DNA from: Polyangiaceae bacterium
GTDB lineage: Bacteria > Myxococcota_A > Polyangia > Polyangiales > Houyiibacteriaceae
DNA: 45,598 bases
NCBI GenBank assembly: GCA_027009115.1
Contig: JALVDI010000062.1
Coordinates: forward strand, 1-45,598
Direction of reading: 5' to 3'
The position numbers were made by a program, and so were the translations under genes. Positions 1 to 8,687 of this stretch are shown here, in pieces (within the stretch, counting starts at the first letter, position 1; each line of letters opens with the position of its first letter). Below the pieces are notes generated by a model. It made no database searches and was not told the DNA's origin. It saw only the letters and a list, made by a program, of their open reading frames with translations.

Positions 1-3000
1 GCCCGCCTGGAACTCGCCGCCGCCATCGATCCGGACCCTGCGCTCCGCCAGGCCGCCGACAGGGCACGTTGGGCGCAACCGGTCGACCCCAGGCACGCCC
101 GCGCTCACGCGCGCGCCCTCGCCCGCGAGCCCGACCGCAAGGACGAGGCGATCGCCCGGGCCCGCGCGGCGCTCGCGGCGGATCCAAGAGCGGCGGACGC
201 CCTCGCAGCGTTCGTCGAAGCGGCGCCGGCCCCCAGCCCCGAGACCCTCGAGCTCCTACGTCATGCCCGGGACGTATGCGGGGACGAGCCCCCGCTGCTC
301 GCCCGAGGCTTCGCCGTGGCCCGCTCCGTTGATCGCGGCGAAGCCCTTCGGTGGATCACGAGCTGGACGCGGGTGCTCCCCCTCTCGCTCGACCGCGCCC
401 TCGACCGGCTCCACCTCGCGACGGAGCTCGGCGACGTCTCGGCCATCGCCGGGGCCGCCGAGCAGGCCATCGCAGCGCTCGGTCGCACCGCGCGCTCCTC
501 CGAGGCGCTCTTGGCGGCGCTCGAACAGGCCGGGCGACGGCTCGGCGACCTCGAGGAGCCGGACCGGGGCGCGAGGCTCTTGCTGCACGCAGTCGACCGG
601 ATCGGATCAGCCGAACGACTCCTGCCGGTGGCCGAGGCCCTCGCCGAAGATCTCGACACACAGATCGCCGTCGCCGAACGGCGAGTGGCCTGGGCTCGGG
701 CGCGACCGACCCCGCTCCGCCGCCTTGCCGCACTCCACCGGCAGGGCGGCCGCCGCGCGGCCGAGGCCCGCGCCCTCCTGCGGCTGCTCGCTGAGGATCC
801 CCAGGACGAAGAGGCTCTCCTTCGGCTCGCCACCCTCTACGCCGAGACGGGCGAGCACGAACGCCTCATGGCCGCCCTGGCGCTTCGGCTGGAGTGCGCC
901 GACGACGCCGACACCCGCCTCGCCGCTCTATGCGACCTTGCGGGCGCCGCAGCGAGCCTCGACGACGACGAACAGGCCGAGGGCTTCCTCGCCCAGCTCG
1001 AGCGCGAGTACGGCGAGCCGGTCGGCGGCGCCCTCCTCGCCGCCGGGGTCCTGGTCTCGGCGGGGCGCCCCGAACGCGCCATCGCCCGACTGCAAGAGCG
1101 CGCCTTCGCCCCGAAGACGCCCAGCCCAGCGCGTTTGCTCGAGCGGGCCGTCTGCATCGCCGAACGCGTCCTGGGCGACGAAGCGACAGCCCTCGAGATC
1201 GCCGCGGATGCCCTGGAACGGGGCGTCCGCTCGCCGGGCCTGATGCTCGCGTTCGAACGCTTGGCGCTCGGCCTCGAGGCAGTCGAGCGGGCGCGCAAGA
1301 CCTACCGGACCTTGGCCGAGCGCGCCGCCGGCCGTCACGGGCGCCGCGGCACACGCTACCGCGAGGCGCGCTGGCTGGAGCGCGCGGGGCTCGAAGAAGA
1401 AGCTCTCGAAACCTACCGCCGGGCCTTCGCCGAGCTCCCCTCCGAGGGCGTGGTGCTCTCGTCCATCGAGCGCCTCGCCCGGTCCCTGGGACGCTGGGAG
1501 ACCCTCGCACGAACCTACGAGTCCCTCGCCGAGTCGATCCGCGACGTCGAGCGGCGCGTGGCCTTGGTGTCGGAAGCCGCTCGCCTGCGCGAGAGCGAGC
1601 TCGGCGACACCGCCGGCGCCTTCGCAAACCTCTACGAGCTCTGGCGCACGACGCAGCGAAGCGCGCTGGTGCACGACCTGCGCCGCCTCGCGCGGCGACT
1701 GCACGCACAAGACGAGGCCGCAGGAGCCGCGGCGACCACACGCATCCTCGAAGGTCTACGTGAGCGCGTCGAGACGACGTGGAACAGCCAGGACCAGGTC
1801 GAGACCCTCGCCCGCATCGCCCGCATCGAGGCCGAAGATCGCAACGACCTCGACCAGGCGCTCCGGATTGTCGACGAGGAGCTGCTCCCGAAGGCCGAGG
1901 CCGAACCCATGGAGGTTCCACGGCGACTTGGCGCTCTTGCCTTGGGCTGGGCGGCTGGCCGACTTCTCGACGCGGGCGCCGAGGACGAGGCGCGACGCCG
2001 GCTGGCGGAGGCCGAGCGCTGGTCCCCCGACGAACCGGAGATCCGGGCCCTCCGCGAACGCCTCGGCGGTACCGCGCCGCCGCAGACGCGCGCGGAGGAC
2101 GGGGCGGAGCGGAACCGAGCCTCCGCCGAGCACGGAAGCGAGTCAGACGAAGTCGCGCCGGAAGCGGCGCACGAACGCGAGGGCGACGCAAGCGCACGTC
2201 CAGACGAGCGCGTCGCGGCCGACGAACGCGACGCGAGCGACCAGGTCGGCGCGGCCGACGAACGCCACCCGAGCGACCAGGTCGGCGCGGTCGACGAACG
2301 CGACGCGAGCGACCAGGTCGGCGCGGCCGACGAACGCCACCCGAGCGACCAGGTCGGCGCGGTCGACGAACGCCACCCGAGCGACCAGGACGGCGCGGTC
2401 GACGAACGCGACGCGAGCGACCAGGACGGCGCGGCCGACGAACGCGACGCGAGCGACCAGGACGGCGCGGCCGACGAACGCGACGCGAGCGACCAGGTCG
2501 AGGGGCGAAGCTACGCCCGCCCCAAGGGCGCCGCCACCGTCGAAGCCGATGCCGCCGCCATCGAGGCCGACGCAGCCACGCAACCCCGGCGCCGACCCGA
2601 CACCGACCCGCTCGAACGGTGGCGCTCCGCACCGGCGCCCGTCGTCGACGCGAAGGAGCGCGCGCTCAGGGAAGCGCTGGCCTGCGGCGATCTCGACGCC
2701 GGAGAGACCCTCGGGCAGGCGCTGCTGCAGCAGCCAGGCCGGGTGCGTGAGGGGATCCGTCTCCTCCTCCGCGTCTTGCGCGCGGACCCCGCGCGCGTCG
2801 ACACCCTGCGCGCCTTGCACCGAGGCGCCGAGGCGGCGAGCGCCACCACCCTCGCTGAGGTCTGCGCAGATCTTCGGAGTCTCTTCGATGGAGGTCCCGT
2901 GGACAGCCCCCCGGCCGTCGACTCGGATCCCCCACGAGCGGCCTCCCTGCGCCTGCCGCCACCGCCCCTGCTGCAGGCCCTGGCGATCGCCTGGACTGGC

Positions 3001-3747
3001 GCGACGCCTCTGTTCCGGCGAAGTCTACGCGAGCGCAACGTGCTGGGGACCCAACGCATCACCCCCGTGTCCAACCGTCCTCTCGGTCGCGCTTTCGCCC
3101 ACTGTCGCGCCGCCCTCGACTCCGCGACCTGCCTCTACGTCGTCGCCGACGAGACCTTCGGATGGGTCGCCACCAGCCCTGTCTCGGTCCTCGCCCCCGA
3201 GCATTCCGAAGACGATACGTCGACCCTCCCGGCGCGCCTCGGTCGCGCCCTCGAGCTCGCCCGCCCCGAGCATGCGCTGCTCTTCGCGCTCCCGCCGGCG
3301 GAAGCACGGGTCGTGACCGATGCCCTTTGGGCAGCGTTCGGCCCCGCGCACGCCGTCCGAGAAGTGGACCGAGAGGCCGCTCGCCTGGCCGGCGACTTGT
3401 GGCGCATCTTGCCCTCTCGGGAACAAGCGCGGGTCCGCCGGCTCTTCGAAGCGCTCCAAGCCCGACCGTCCTTTGACGAAGCCTTCGACGAGGCCAGGGA
3501 CCGTGGCGCCGAGGCCTGCCTCTTCGTAGAAGGACGGGTGAGCACCGCCGCCCGTGCCCTCCTGGCCGACGAGCCCAGCCTGCGCGCCCACTCCCTCGAC
3601 ACCCCCCTACGCTTTGCCGAAGCCTGCCGCGCCTCGGCACCTCTCCGTCGCCTCCTTCGCCTGGCCTGGAGCGACCGCTACCTTGCGGCCCGCCAACCTC
3701 GAACGACCGCCGCGGCCCATGGGCGTCCGCCCCAGGACCCACCGTGA
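1..3747 (+). CDS. Large TPR-like repeat protein, 5' end outside window
   Basis: The reading frame is open from the first base of the window to a TGA at 3745-3747, so the gene starts upstream. The first internal start-like codon, a GTG at 316, is probably not the true start. The first ~700 residues are Ala/Leu/Glu/Arg-rich helical repeats with TPR-like spacing (for example LERAGLEEEALETYRRAF). A low-complexity linker of eight 12-residue units follows at 2215-2502. The C-terminal ~350 residues look globular and have no motif I recognise. I see no signal peptide or membrane segment in the visible part. Large TPR proteins of unknown role are common in Myxococcota, usually as interaction scaffolds; no specific function can be assigned. 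The next gene lies on the opposite strand. Confidence 0.85.
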   Translation, partial: ARLELAAAIDPDPALRQAADRARWAQPVDPRHARAHARALAREPDRKDEAIARARAALAADPRAADALAAFVEAAPAPSPETLELLRHARDVCGDEPPLLARGFAVARSVDRGEALRWITSWTRVLPLSLDRALDRLHLATELGDVSAIAGAAEQAIAALGRTARSSEALLAALEQAGRRLGDLEEPDRGARLLLHAVDRIGSAERLLPVAEALAEDLDTQIAVAERRVAWARARPTPLRRLAALHRQGGRRAAEARALLRLLAEDPQDEEALLRLATLYAETGEHERLMAALALRLECADDADTRLAALCDLAGAAASLDDDEQAEGFLAQLEREYGEPVGGALLAAGVLVSAGRPERAIARLQERAFAPKTPSPARLLERAVCIAERVLGDEATALEIAADALERGVRSPGLMLAFERLALGLEAVERARKTYRTLAERAAGRHGRRGTRYREARWLERAGLEEEALETYRRAFAELPSEGVVLSSIERLARSLGRWETLARTYESLAESIRDVERRVALVSEAARLRESELGDTAGAFANLYELWRTTQRSALVHDLRRLARRLHAQDEAAGAAATTRILEGLRERVETTWNSQDQVETLARIARIEAEDRNDLDQALRIVDEELLPKAEAEPMEVPRRLGALALGWAAGRLLDAGAEDEARRRLAEAERWSPDEPEIRALRERLGGTAPPQTRAEDGAERNRASAEHGSESDEVAPEAAHEREGDASARPDERVAADERDASDQVGAADERHPSDQVGAVDERDASDQVGAADERHPSDQVGAVDERHPSDQDGAVDERDASDQDGAADERDASDQDGAADERDASDQVEGRSYARPKGAATVEADAAAIEADAATQPRRRPDTDPLERWRSAPAPVVDAKERALREALACGDLDAGETLGQALLQQPGRVREGIRLLLRVLRADPARVDTLRALHRGAEAASATTLAEVCADLRSLFDGGPVDSPPAVDSDPPRAASLRLPPPPLLQALAIAWTGATPLFRRSLRERNVLGTQRITPVSNRPLGRAFAHCRAALDSATCLYVVADETFGWVATSPVSVLAPEHSEDDTSTLPARLGRALELARPEHALLFALPPAEARVVTDALWAAFGPAHAVREVDREAARLAGDLWRILPSREQARVRRLFEALQARPSFDEAFDEARDRGAEACLFVEGRVSTAARALLADEPSLRAHSLDTPLRFAEACRASAPLRRLLRLAWSDRYLAARQPRTTAAAHGRPPQDPP
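2215..2502 (+). repeat. Eight tandem 36-nt coding repeats
   Basis: Eight in-frame copies of a 36-nt unit encode the 12-mer A-(A/V)-D-E-R-(D-A/H-P)-S-D-Q-(V/D)-(G/E). Copies differ only by the DA/HP, A/V and V/D alternatives, so they arose by recent duplication and shuffling. The encoded stretch is acidic, hydrophilic and probably unstructured, linking the TPR-like region to the C-terminal domain. The period is a multiple of three, so copy-number change would keep the frame. Confidence 0.95.
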
Positions 3748-3753
3748 TGGATC

Positions 3754-3769
3754 GCAGTCGCGAGACTGC
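3754..3769 (+). terminator. Hairpin just after the TPR gene
   Basis: A perfect 6-bp stem (GCAGTC/GACTGC) closed by a GCGA tetraloop begins 6 nt after the TPR gene stop codon. There is no U-tract after it, so it may be a 3'-end processing or stabilising hairpin rather than an intrinsic terminator. Confidence 0.35.
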
Positions 3770-3847
3770 CCGTGGGAGATGCGCCGAACGACTGCTGCGG
3801 GCTGGTAGGAAGCGCGCGCCTCGGCGCCACCTCGCGCGCAGATGGAA

Positions 3848-3869
3848 GAGGCCCGCCGAAGCAGGCCTC
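3848..3869 (-). terminator. Hairpin after the 3896-4603 lipoprotein gene
   Basis: Read on the minus strand, this is a continuous 9-bp stem (including one U-G pair) capped by a UUCG tetraloop, starting about 26 nt past the stop of the lipoprotein gene. Only a short pyrimidine stretch (TTCC) follows, so efficiency as an intrinsic terminator is uncertain. It lies between two converging genes and probably protects or ends the minus-strand transcript. Confidence 0.6.
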
Positions 3870-3895
3870 AAAAAGCGTCGCGTTCGAAAGCGCGG

Positions 3896-4603
3896 CTACA
3901 GGCAGGCCAGGTGGGTCGACGGCAAAATCGTCACCGTGTCCTGCCCCGGGTCGCAGGCGAACGCGGGCGTGTCGCCGTCCAGCGCACAGCGGAACAGGCA
4001 CTGGCCACAGATCGTGGTGGGCCACTGCCACTCGGCCATCTCGATGTCGATGTCGCCAAGGGTGCTCCCCAAGAGCTTGACGCCGATCAATACCTGCGTC
4101 GCGACGAGGTTGCCGTCGGCGTCGCGGGGAAAGCCGTTGGCCATCGCCGTCGCGTAGGCCGCCGGGACCGCCGTCACCGCCACCGCCGCGAGCCCCGGCG
4201 TCGTCGGGTCGGCCGACGGCGGAATGTACGCCGAGACGGGTACGCTGAAGGGATTGGGCAACCCGCCGAGGTTGAGCGCGGCGCCGTCGAGGCCGCGGAG
4301 GGTGACTTCAGCTCGCGTGATCTGGACGCCGTTGGTCTCGGCGCGACCGGAACCACCCCGGCGCTGGAGCTGGTTGGCGGCCGAGAGCACGAGCCGGTAG
4401 TCGACGTTCGCGCCGAGCACGAGATCCGTCTCGACATCGAGCACGCCCGGGGCCGGCAAGAACACGTCCGACGACGGATCCCATGTACAGCTGTCCTCGT
4501 TGATCTCGGGCGGAATCACGCCCCTCACGTAGACCGACACACCATCGTCCACGCAGGCGGAAGCGATGAGACACAGGAACGTGGCGCTGAGCCGAAGTCG
4601 CAT
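3896..4603 (-). CDS. Putative exported lipoprotein, function unknown
   Basis: The 235-residue product starts with a short basic n-region and hydrophobic stretch ending in LIASAC, a plausible lipobox placing the lipidated Cys at residue 17. The rest is beta-rich and polar, and a late CGQCLFRC cluster plus two further Cys suggests disulfides in the periplasm or on the surface. I recognise no family. The start is well supported: an AAAGGAG Shine-Dalgarno sequence (4609-4615) sits 5 nt upstream. The gene follows aroKB by 71 nt on the same strand, so it may be the last gene of the pil-aroKB transcript, although two hairpins in that gap could separate expression. Confidence 0.8.
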   Translation of the reverse strand: MRLRLSATFLCLIASACVDDGVSVYVRGVIPPEINEDSCTWDPSSDVFLPAPGVLDVETDLVLGANVDYRLVLSAANQLQRRGGSGRAETNGVQITRAEVTLRGLDGAALNLGGLPNPFSVPVSAYIPPSADPTTPGLAAVAVTAVPAAYATAMANGFPRDADGNLVATQVLIGVKLLGSTLGDIDIEMAEWQWPTTICGQCLFRCALDGDTPAFACDPGQDTVTILPSTHLACL

Positions 4604-4608
4604 GAGAG

Positions 4609-4650
4609 CTCCTTTACTCGCGATGCGAGTCAGCCCGGATCGTACCGGGC
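4609..4650 (-). promoter_or_regulatory. Shine-Dalgarno preceded by two stacked hairpins
   Basis: In the minus-strand mRNA, a 6-bp stem (4633-4650, arms GCCCGG/CCGGGC, 6-nt loop) is followed by a second 6-bp stem (4616-4630, ACTCGC/GCGAGT, 3-nt loop). That second stem directly abuts the AAAGGAG ribosome-binding site at 4609-4615. The pair could end or trim the aroKB message, or set translation of the lipoprotein gene. No U-tract is present. Confidence 0.45.
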
Positions 4651-4674
4651 CCAGTGCTCGGCATCCAAATTTCG

Positions 4675-6195
4675 TCAGCTTTCGAGACCTCGCCGGAGCT
4701 CTTCGAGGGAGAGGGGCACCACTGTAGTCTCGCCCGGCCGACCGGGGACTACGAAGTTCACTCGATCGCCTTCGCGCTTCTTGTCCTGCAAGACGTACCC
4801 GAAGACCTCGTCGCTCAGGGCAGCGTCCAGGTCGACGGGGAGACCGAGCCGGGCGATCAGCCGCAGGAGCCGCTCCTGCTCCGTCGAGCGCATCCGCCCG
4901 AGGGCCACTCCAAGCCGGGCCGCCGCCACGAGCCCGAGCGCCACCGCCTCCCCATGAACCCAGCGCCGGTAGGCCCCCGCCGCCTCCAGGGCGTGGCCCA
5001 AGGTGTGGCCGAGATTGAGCAGCCTGCGCAGGTCCGCCTCGCGCTCATCGTCCTCGACGATGCGTGCCTTGAGCGCCACGCTCCTCATCACCGCCGACAC
5101 ATGGGCATCGAGGTCGCCCGCGCGGAGGGCCTCGGCCTCGGCCTCGAGGGCGCCGACGGCCTCCTCTCCTTGAAGCCACGCCGCCTTCACGATCTCGGCG
5201 CGCCCGGCGACGGCCTCGCGCGCCGGTAGCGTGCGGAGCGTCTCGACGTCGCAGAGCACGAACTGGGGCTGATGAAAGGCGCCGACCAGGTTCTTGCCCG
5301 CAGGCCTGTTGACGCCGGTCTTGCCGCCCACGGAGCTGTCGACCATCGCCAGGAGCGAGGTCGGCACCTGCCCAAAGCCCACACCGCGGAGCAGCGTCGC
5401 CGCCGCAAAGCCGGTGAGGTCGCCGACCACGCCCCCGCCCACCGCCACCAGGAGCCCGCGGCGGTCGATGCCCGCATCGAGGGCCTCATCCCAGATGCGC
5501 GCCACCGTCTCCAGGCTCTTGTGCTCCTCGCCCGCGGGCAGGTCGAGCGAGCGAGCCTCGGGGGCGATCGCGTCGCGCCACCGGCGGGTGTTCTCGTCGG
5601 CCACGGCCAGCGTGCTCCGCCCCTCGATCCGGGCCGGCAGCCGCGAGCGCACCCCGCGCCCAATCTCGACCACGTAGCTTCGCTCGCCGAGGGCGACCAG
5701 GACTCGCCGATCCCGCGCCAGACGCACAATGGCATCCACGGCGCCCGGCTTGGACGTGTCGACCCGACCGTGGCACTCCGCATACGCCGCGGCGCGTTCG
5801 CGCACGAGCTTCGTCAGCGCTTCGAGCGGGTCGGCGCCCAGGAGAGGACGATTCGCACCGGCGCCGACCCGGCGAGCGAGCACCCGGGGCGGTGCCGTCA
5901 GAGTGAGGAGCGTCCCGGTACGGCGTAGGAGACGGCGCACCTCCGGGTCCACCACCGTGCCGCCGCCCAGGGCGACGACCACGTCGTCTTCGGCGGCCAC
6001 CGCCAACGCCACGGAGCGCTCGAGGACCCGAAACGCCTGCGCCCCTTCGTCCCGGAAGATCTCTGCGATGCTCTTGCCCGCGGCCGCCTCGATCCGCGCG
6101 TCCAGGTCCACGGGCGTCAGACCGAGGGCCGCCGCAGCCTCCCTCGCGAGGGTGGACTTCCCGGCCCCCATGGGCCCCGACAGATAGACGCGCAT
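4675..6195 (-). CDS. aroKB: Bifunctional shikimate kinase / 3-dehydroquinate synthase
   Basis: This is a single 506-residue protein joining two enzymes of the shikimate pathway. The N-terminal ~165 residues are shikimate kinase (AroK), with Walker A GPMGAGKS, the DLDARIE substrate region and a GGG segment. The rest is 3-dehydroquinate synthase (AroB): GGGVVGDLTGFAAATLLRG for NAD binding, the PTSLLAMVDSSVGGKTG segment, and metal-ligand candidates in AEIVK, GHTLGHALE and HGEAVALG. I chose the ATG at 6195 because it starts directly before the kinase fold; an upstream in-frame start at 6249 adds 18 unrelated residues. In many proteobacteria separate aroK and aroB follow pilQ; here they are fused in the same position. 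All visible catalytic motifs are intact. Confidence 0.97.
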   Translation of the reverse strand: MRVYLSGPMGAGKSTLAREAAAALGLTPVDLDARIEAAAGKSIAEIFRDEGAQAFRVLERSVALAVAAEDDVVVALGGGTVVDPEVRRLLRRTGTLLTLTAPPRVLARRVGAGANRPLLGADPLEALTKLVRERAAAYAECHGRVDTSKPGAVDAIVRLARDRRVLVALGERSYVVEIGRGVRSRLPARIEGRSTLAVADENTRRWRDAIAPEARSLDLPAGEEHKSLETVARIWDEALDAGIDRRGLLVAVGGGVVGDLTGFAAATLLRGVGFGQVPTSLLAMVDSSVGGKTGVNRPAGKNLVGAFHQPQFVLCDVETLRTLPAREAVAGRAEIVKAAWLQGEEAVGALEAEAEALRAGDLDAHVSAVMRSVALKARIVEDDEREADLRRLLNLGHTLGHALEAAGAYRRWVHGEAVALGLVAAARLGVALGRMRSTEQERLLRLIARLGLPVDLDAALSDEVFGYVLQDKKREGDRVNFVVPGRPGETTVVPLSLEELRRGLES

Positions 6196-6266
6196 GGGCT
6201 CTACATACGAAAAGCGCGCGCCCCGAGCCAGGACGCGCGCTCCTCCCATGGGCGTGCCGAACGGCC

Positions 6267-8462
6267 TCAGCCTTCCGGCAGCGCCTCGGCGCGGTTGACG
6301 ATGCGAGGCGTCAGGAAGATGAGCAGCTCGTTGCGCTCGTCACGGACGCGGCGCCGCTGGAAGAGCGCGCCGAGCACTGGGATGTCCCCGAAGAACGGGA
6401 CCGAGTCCACGTTGCGGCCCGTGTTTCGCGTGTAGATGCCCCCGATGACGGCCGTGTTCCCGTCCGGAATGAGCAGGTCCGTCTCGGCCTCGCGCTTGAG
6501 GATCGTGGGGTCGCCTCGGGTCGAGGTCCGCGTGAAGTCGGGTTCGTCGCGCGTGATCTGCACGTGCATGGAGACGGCGCCGTCGGCGGTCACATGCGGT
6601 CGCACCCGGAGCTCCAGCTTGGCCTCCTGGAATGCCGTGTTCACGCCCTGCGCGCTAACCTGCGAGAAGGGAATCAACGTGCCCTGGGCGATGTGCGCCT
6701 CGTGGTTGTCGAGGGTGAGGATCCGCGGCGAGCTGATGATGCGCACGACGCCGTTGGCCTCGGCGGCACTCAGGCGAACTGCGAGGTTCACGTTCCCGCC
6801 AACGCTCCCGAGGGTCAGGCCGATGGCGCCACCCTGCCCGGTACCGGTGATGGCCGGTAGGTTGACCGCGAAGTTCGACGGATTGACCCGCTGGGTGAAG
6901 GGCGAGAGGCCCGCCGTCGGCGTGTTGTTGTCGTAGTTGCCGCCGGCCAAGCCGATGTTGCTCGGGAAGACGAGTCCCGTCGGATTGCCGTTGGCGCTGC
7001 TCATGAGCACATCTCCGCCCCACTGGATGCCGACGTCGCGGGTGTACTGGCTCGTCGCCTCGACGATGCGCGCCTCGATGAGCACCTGAGGCGTCTGGGT
7101 GTCGAGGGTACGGACCAGCTCTTCGACGTCGTCGAGCTGGTCGATGATGTCGCGCACGATGAGCACGTTCGTCCGCTCGTCCACGGACACGCTGCCGCGC
7201 TCCGTCAGCAGCTCGGAAACGCGAGCTGCGAGGTCCTCCGCGGTCGCGTAGCTGACCGGGACAATCCGCGTCTCGAGCGGCGCCAGCTGCTCCTGCTGCT
7301 TACGGCGAGCGATGGCCGCCTCGCGCTCCTTCTCCAGCGTCTCGAGGGGCGCGACGCGGATCAAGTTGCCGCGCCGCTCCATGCCGAGGCCCTTCGCCTG
7401 GAGGATCACGTCGAGAGCCTGGTCCCAGGGCACGTTCCGCATTCGGATCGTCACAGTGCCGCTCACGTCGTCGGCGGTCACGACGTTCACGCCGCCAACC
7501 TCCGCCAGGAGCCGGAGGATGTTGTGAATGTCGGCGTCCTTGAAATCGAGATCGATGCGCCGCCCGGAGTAACGGCGCCGCCCACGGGAACCGCGCACCT
7601 GCAGCGGCACGTCGCTGAGGAAGGCCGCGACCTCCGCGGTCTCGGCATCCGCGGCGTAGTCGCGCTCCCGGGCGATGGTCCGCGAGCGAGGCCGCGTCGT
7701 CGCCGTGGTCTCGTGCGGCTCGAACATCCACACGATGCGGTTGCCGGCTCGAACCGCCGTGCCGATGGCCCCGGCTTCGCGCTCCACCTCGACGGTCGCC
7801 CGCCCGTCGGCGTAGCGAACCCGGACACGCCGCACGAGGGAGTCCGGGAGACCCCGCAGGTTACGCCGCAGCCTCGGCGACACGCGCGCTCCTCGGATCT
7901 CCAGCCGGGCCGGCCCACCGCCGCGCAGCACTCGGAAGCGCGCCGGCCTGTCGAGCTCGATGATCACCCGCTCCCGGCCATCCCTCCGTTCGAGGGTCAC
8001 GTCCCTCAGCGTCGGGGCGGCCCCCGCAGCGCGAGCGGACGGCGCGCTCTCGTCCTCTGGCGCGGCCTGCTCCGAACCTTCCTCGATGGCGTCGAGGCGC
8101 ACGAAGATGCGGCCCCGGCCGGAGCGGGCGCGGTAGGTCGCAGGACGGGCCAGATGCAGCTCCAGGCGCGCACCCCGGGCCGTGCTGCTGCCGATCGTGG
8201 AGCGGATGAGCGCGGAGTCCCCAACGGTCTGGAGCCCCCCTTCCGGCAGGCTGGCGCCCGCGACGTCCACGACGATGACCCTGCCTTGCTGCCGCGATCG
8301 GATCGCGTAGGTGGGCACGTCGAAAGCGCCGCGGATCGCGATCTCGGCACGAGCGCCGCGTCCACGGACCTCGACGTTCTCGATGGTGGGCGGATCGGCG
8401 AAAGCCGATCCAGACATGGTGAGCATGCCGACGAAGGCGGCGACGACCCAATGGGGACGCAT
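6267..8462 (-). CDS. pilQ: Type IV pilus secretin PilQ
   Basis: The 731-residue product is the outer-membrane secretin through which the type IV pilus passes. A signal peptide ends near GSAFA (~residue 22). Two AMIN-like peptidoglycan-binding regions follow (~26-120 and ~150-250). Next comes a secretin/TonB short N-terminal domain (~300-370, with IDLDFKDADIHNILRLLAEV), an N1 domain (~395-460) and the secretin core (~500-725). The core ends with the typical VPFFGDIPVLGALFQ and NELLIFLTPRIV segments. The ATG is preceded by GAGGAG. It is the last pil gene of pilMNOPQ, but 225 nt separate it from pilP, whereas the other pil genes overlap. Multimer assembly and PilP contact are known for the family. 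Confidence 0.97.
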   Translation of the reverse strand: MRPHWVVAAFVGMLTMSGSAFADPPTIENVEVRGRGARAEIAIRGAFDVPTYAIRSRQQGRVIVVDVAGASLPEGGLQTVGDSALIRSTIGSSTARGARLELHLARPATYRARSGRGRIFVRLDAIEEGSEQAAPEDESAPSARAAGAAPTLRDVTLERRDGRERVIIELDRPARFRVLRGGGPARLEIRGARVSPRLRRNLRGLPDSLVRRVRVRYADGRATVEVEREAGAIGTAVRAGNRIVWMFEPHETTATTRPRSRTIARERDYAADAETAEVAAFLSDVPLQVRGSRGRRRYSGRRIDLDFKDADIHNILRLLAEVGGVNVVTADDVSGTVTIRMRNVPWDQALDVILQAKGLGMERRGNLIRVAPLETLEKEREAAIARRKQQEQLAPLETRIVPVSYATAEDLAARVSELLTERGSVSVDERTNVLIVRDIIDQLDDVEELVRTLDTQTPQVLIEARIVEATSQYTRDVGIQWGGDVLMSSANGNPTGLVFPSNIGLAGGNYDNNTPTAGLSPFTQRVNPSNFAVNLPAITGTGQGGAIGLTLGSVGGNVNLAVRLSAAEANGVVRIISSPRILTLDNHEAHIAQGTLIPFSQVSAQGVNTAFQEAKLELRVRPHVTADGAVSMHVQITRDEPDFTRTSTRGDPTILKREAETDLLIPDGNTAVIGGIYTRNTGRNVDSVPFFGDIPVLGALFQRRRVRDERNELLIFLTPRIVNRAEALPEG

Positions 8463-8687
8463 TCGTTTCTCCTCGAGTTGCTGCAGAACGCTGCAAAGCG
8501 ATTGTCAAACGCCCGCGTGTTGGGAATCAAAAAAACTGCAGCCCATGGGGCGCGCGAAAACTATCGGACGCCTCTGAGCACAAAGGACGAAGGCCTCGCT
8601 CCATCTCGCCTCTGAACCCGCAACCTATAAAGCAACGCCCCCACCGGTCTGTGTCGGTGAGGGCTCGGAACGGCTCGCCTCAGGGCC
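8463..8687 (-). promoter_or_regulatory. pilP-pilQ spacer with T-run and promoter-like box
   Basis: This is the only real gap in the pilMNOPQ block. On the minus strand a short GCCC/GGGC stem (8541-8551) is followed by seven Ts (8535-8529), resembling a weak intrinsic terminator or pause. Farther down is a perfect TTGACA (8508-8503), but the sequence 17 nt on is TGCAGC, a poor -10. A second inverted repeat (CACCG/CGGTG, about 8641-8658) lies near the pilP end. pilQ may thus be expressed differently from pilMNOP; no start site can be fixed from sequence. Confidence 0.35.

Noticed and set aside
2215-2502. Possible CRISPR array
   Set aside because: Units abut with no unique spacers and remain in frame inside a coding gene.
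866-2632. 588-codon open frame on the minus strand across the TPR gene
   Set aside because: Arg/Pro-rich composition with a repeat that mirrors the 36-nt units; a GC-bias shadow with no start signal or domain.
2143-2820. Minus-strand frame with repeated VARVAFVGRADL units
   Set aside because: It is the complement of the 36-nt coding repeat; the plus-strand frame is continuous over the full gene and codon use fits it.
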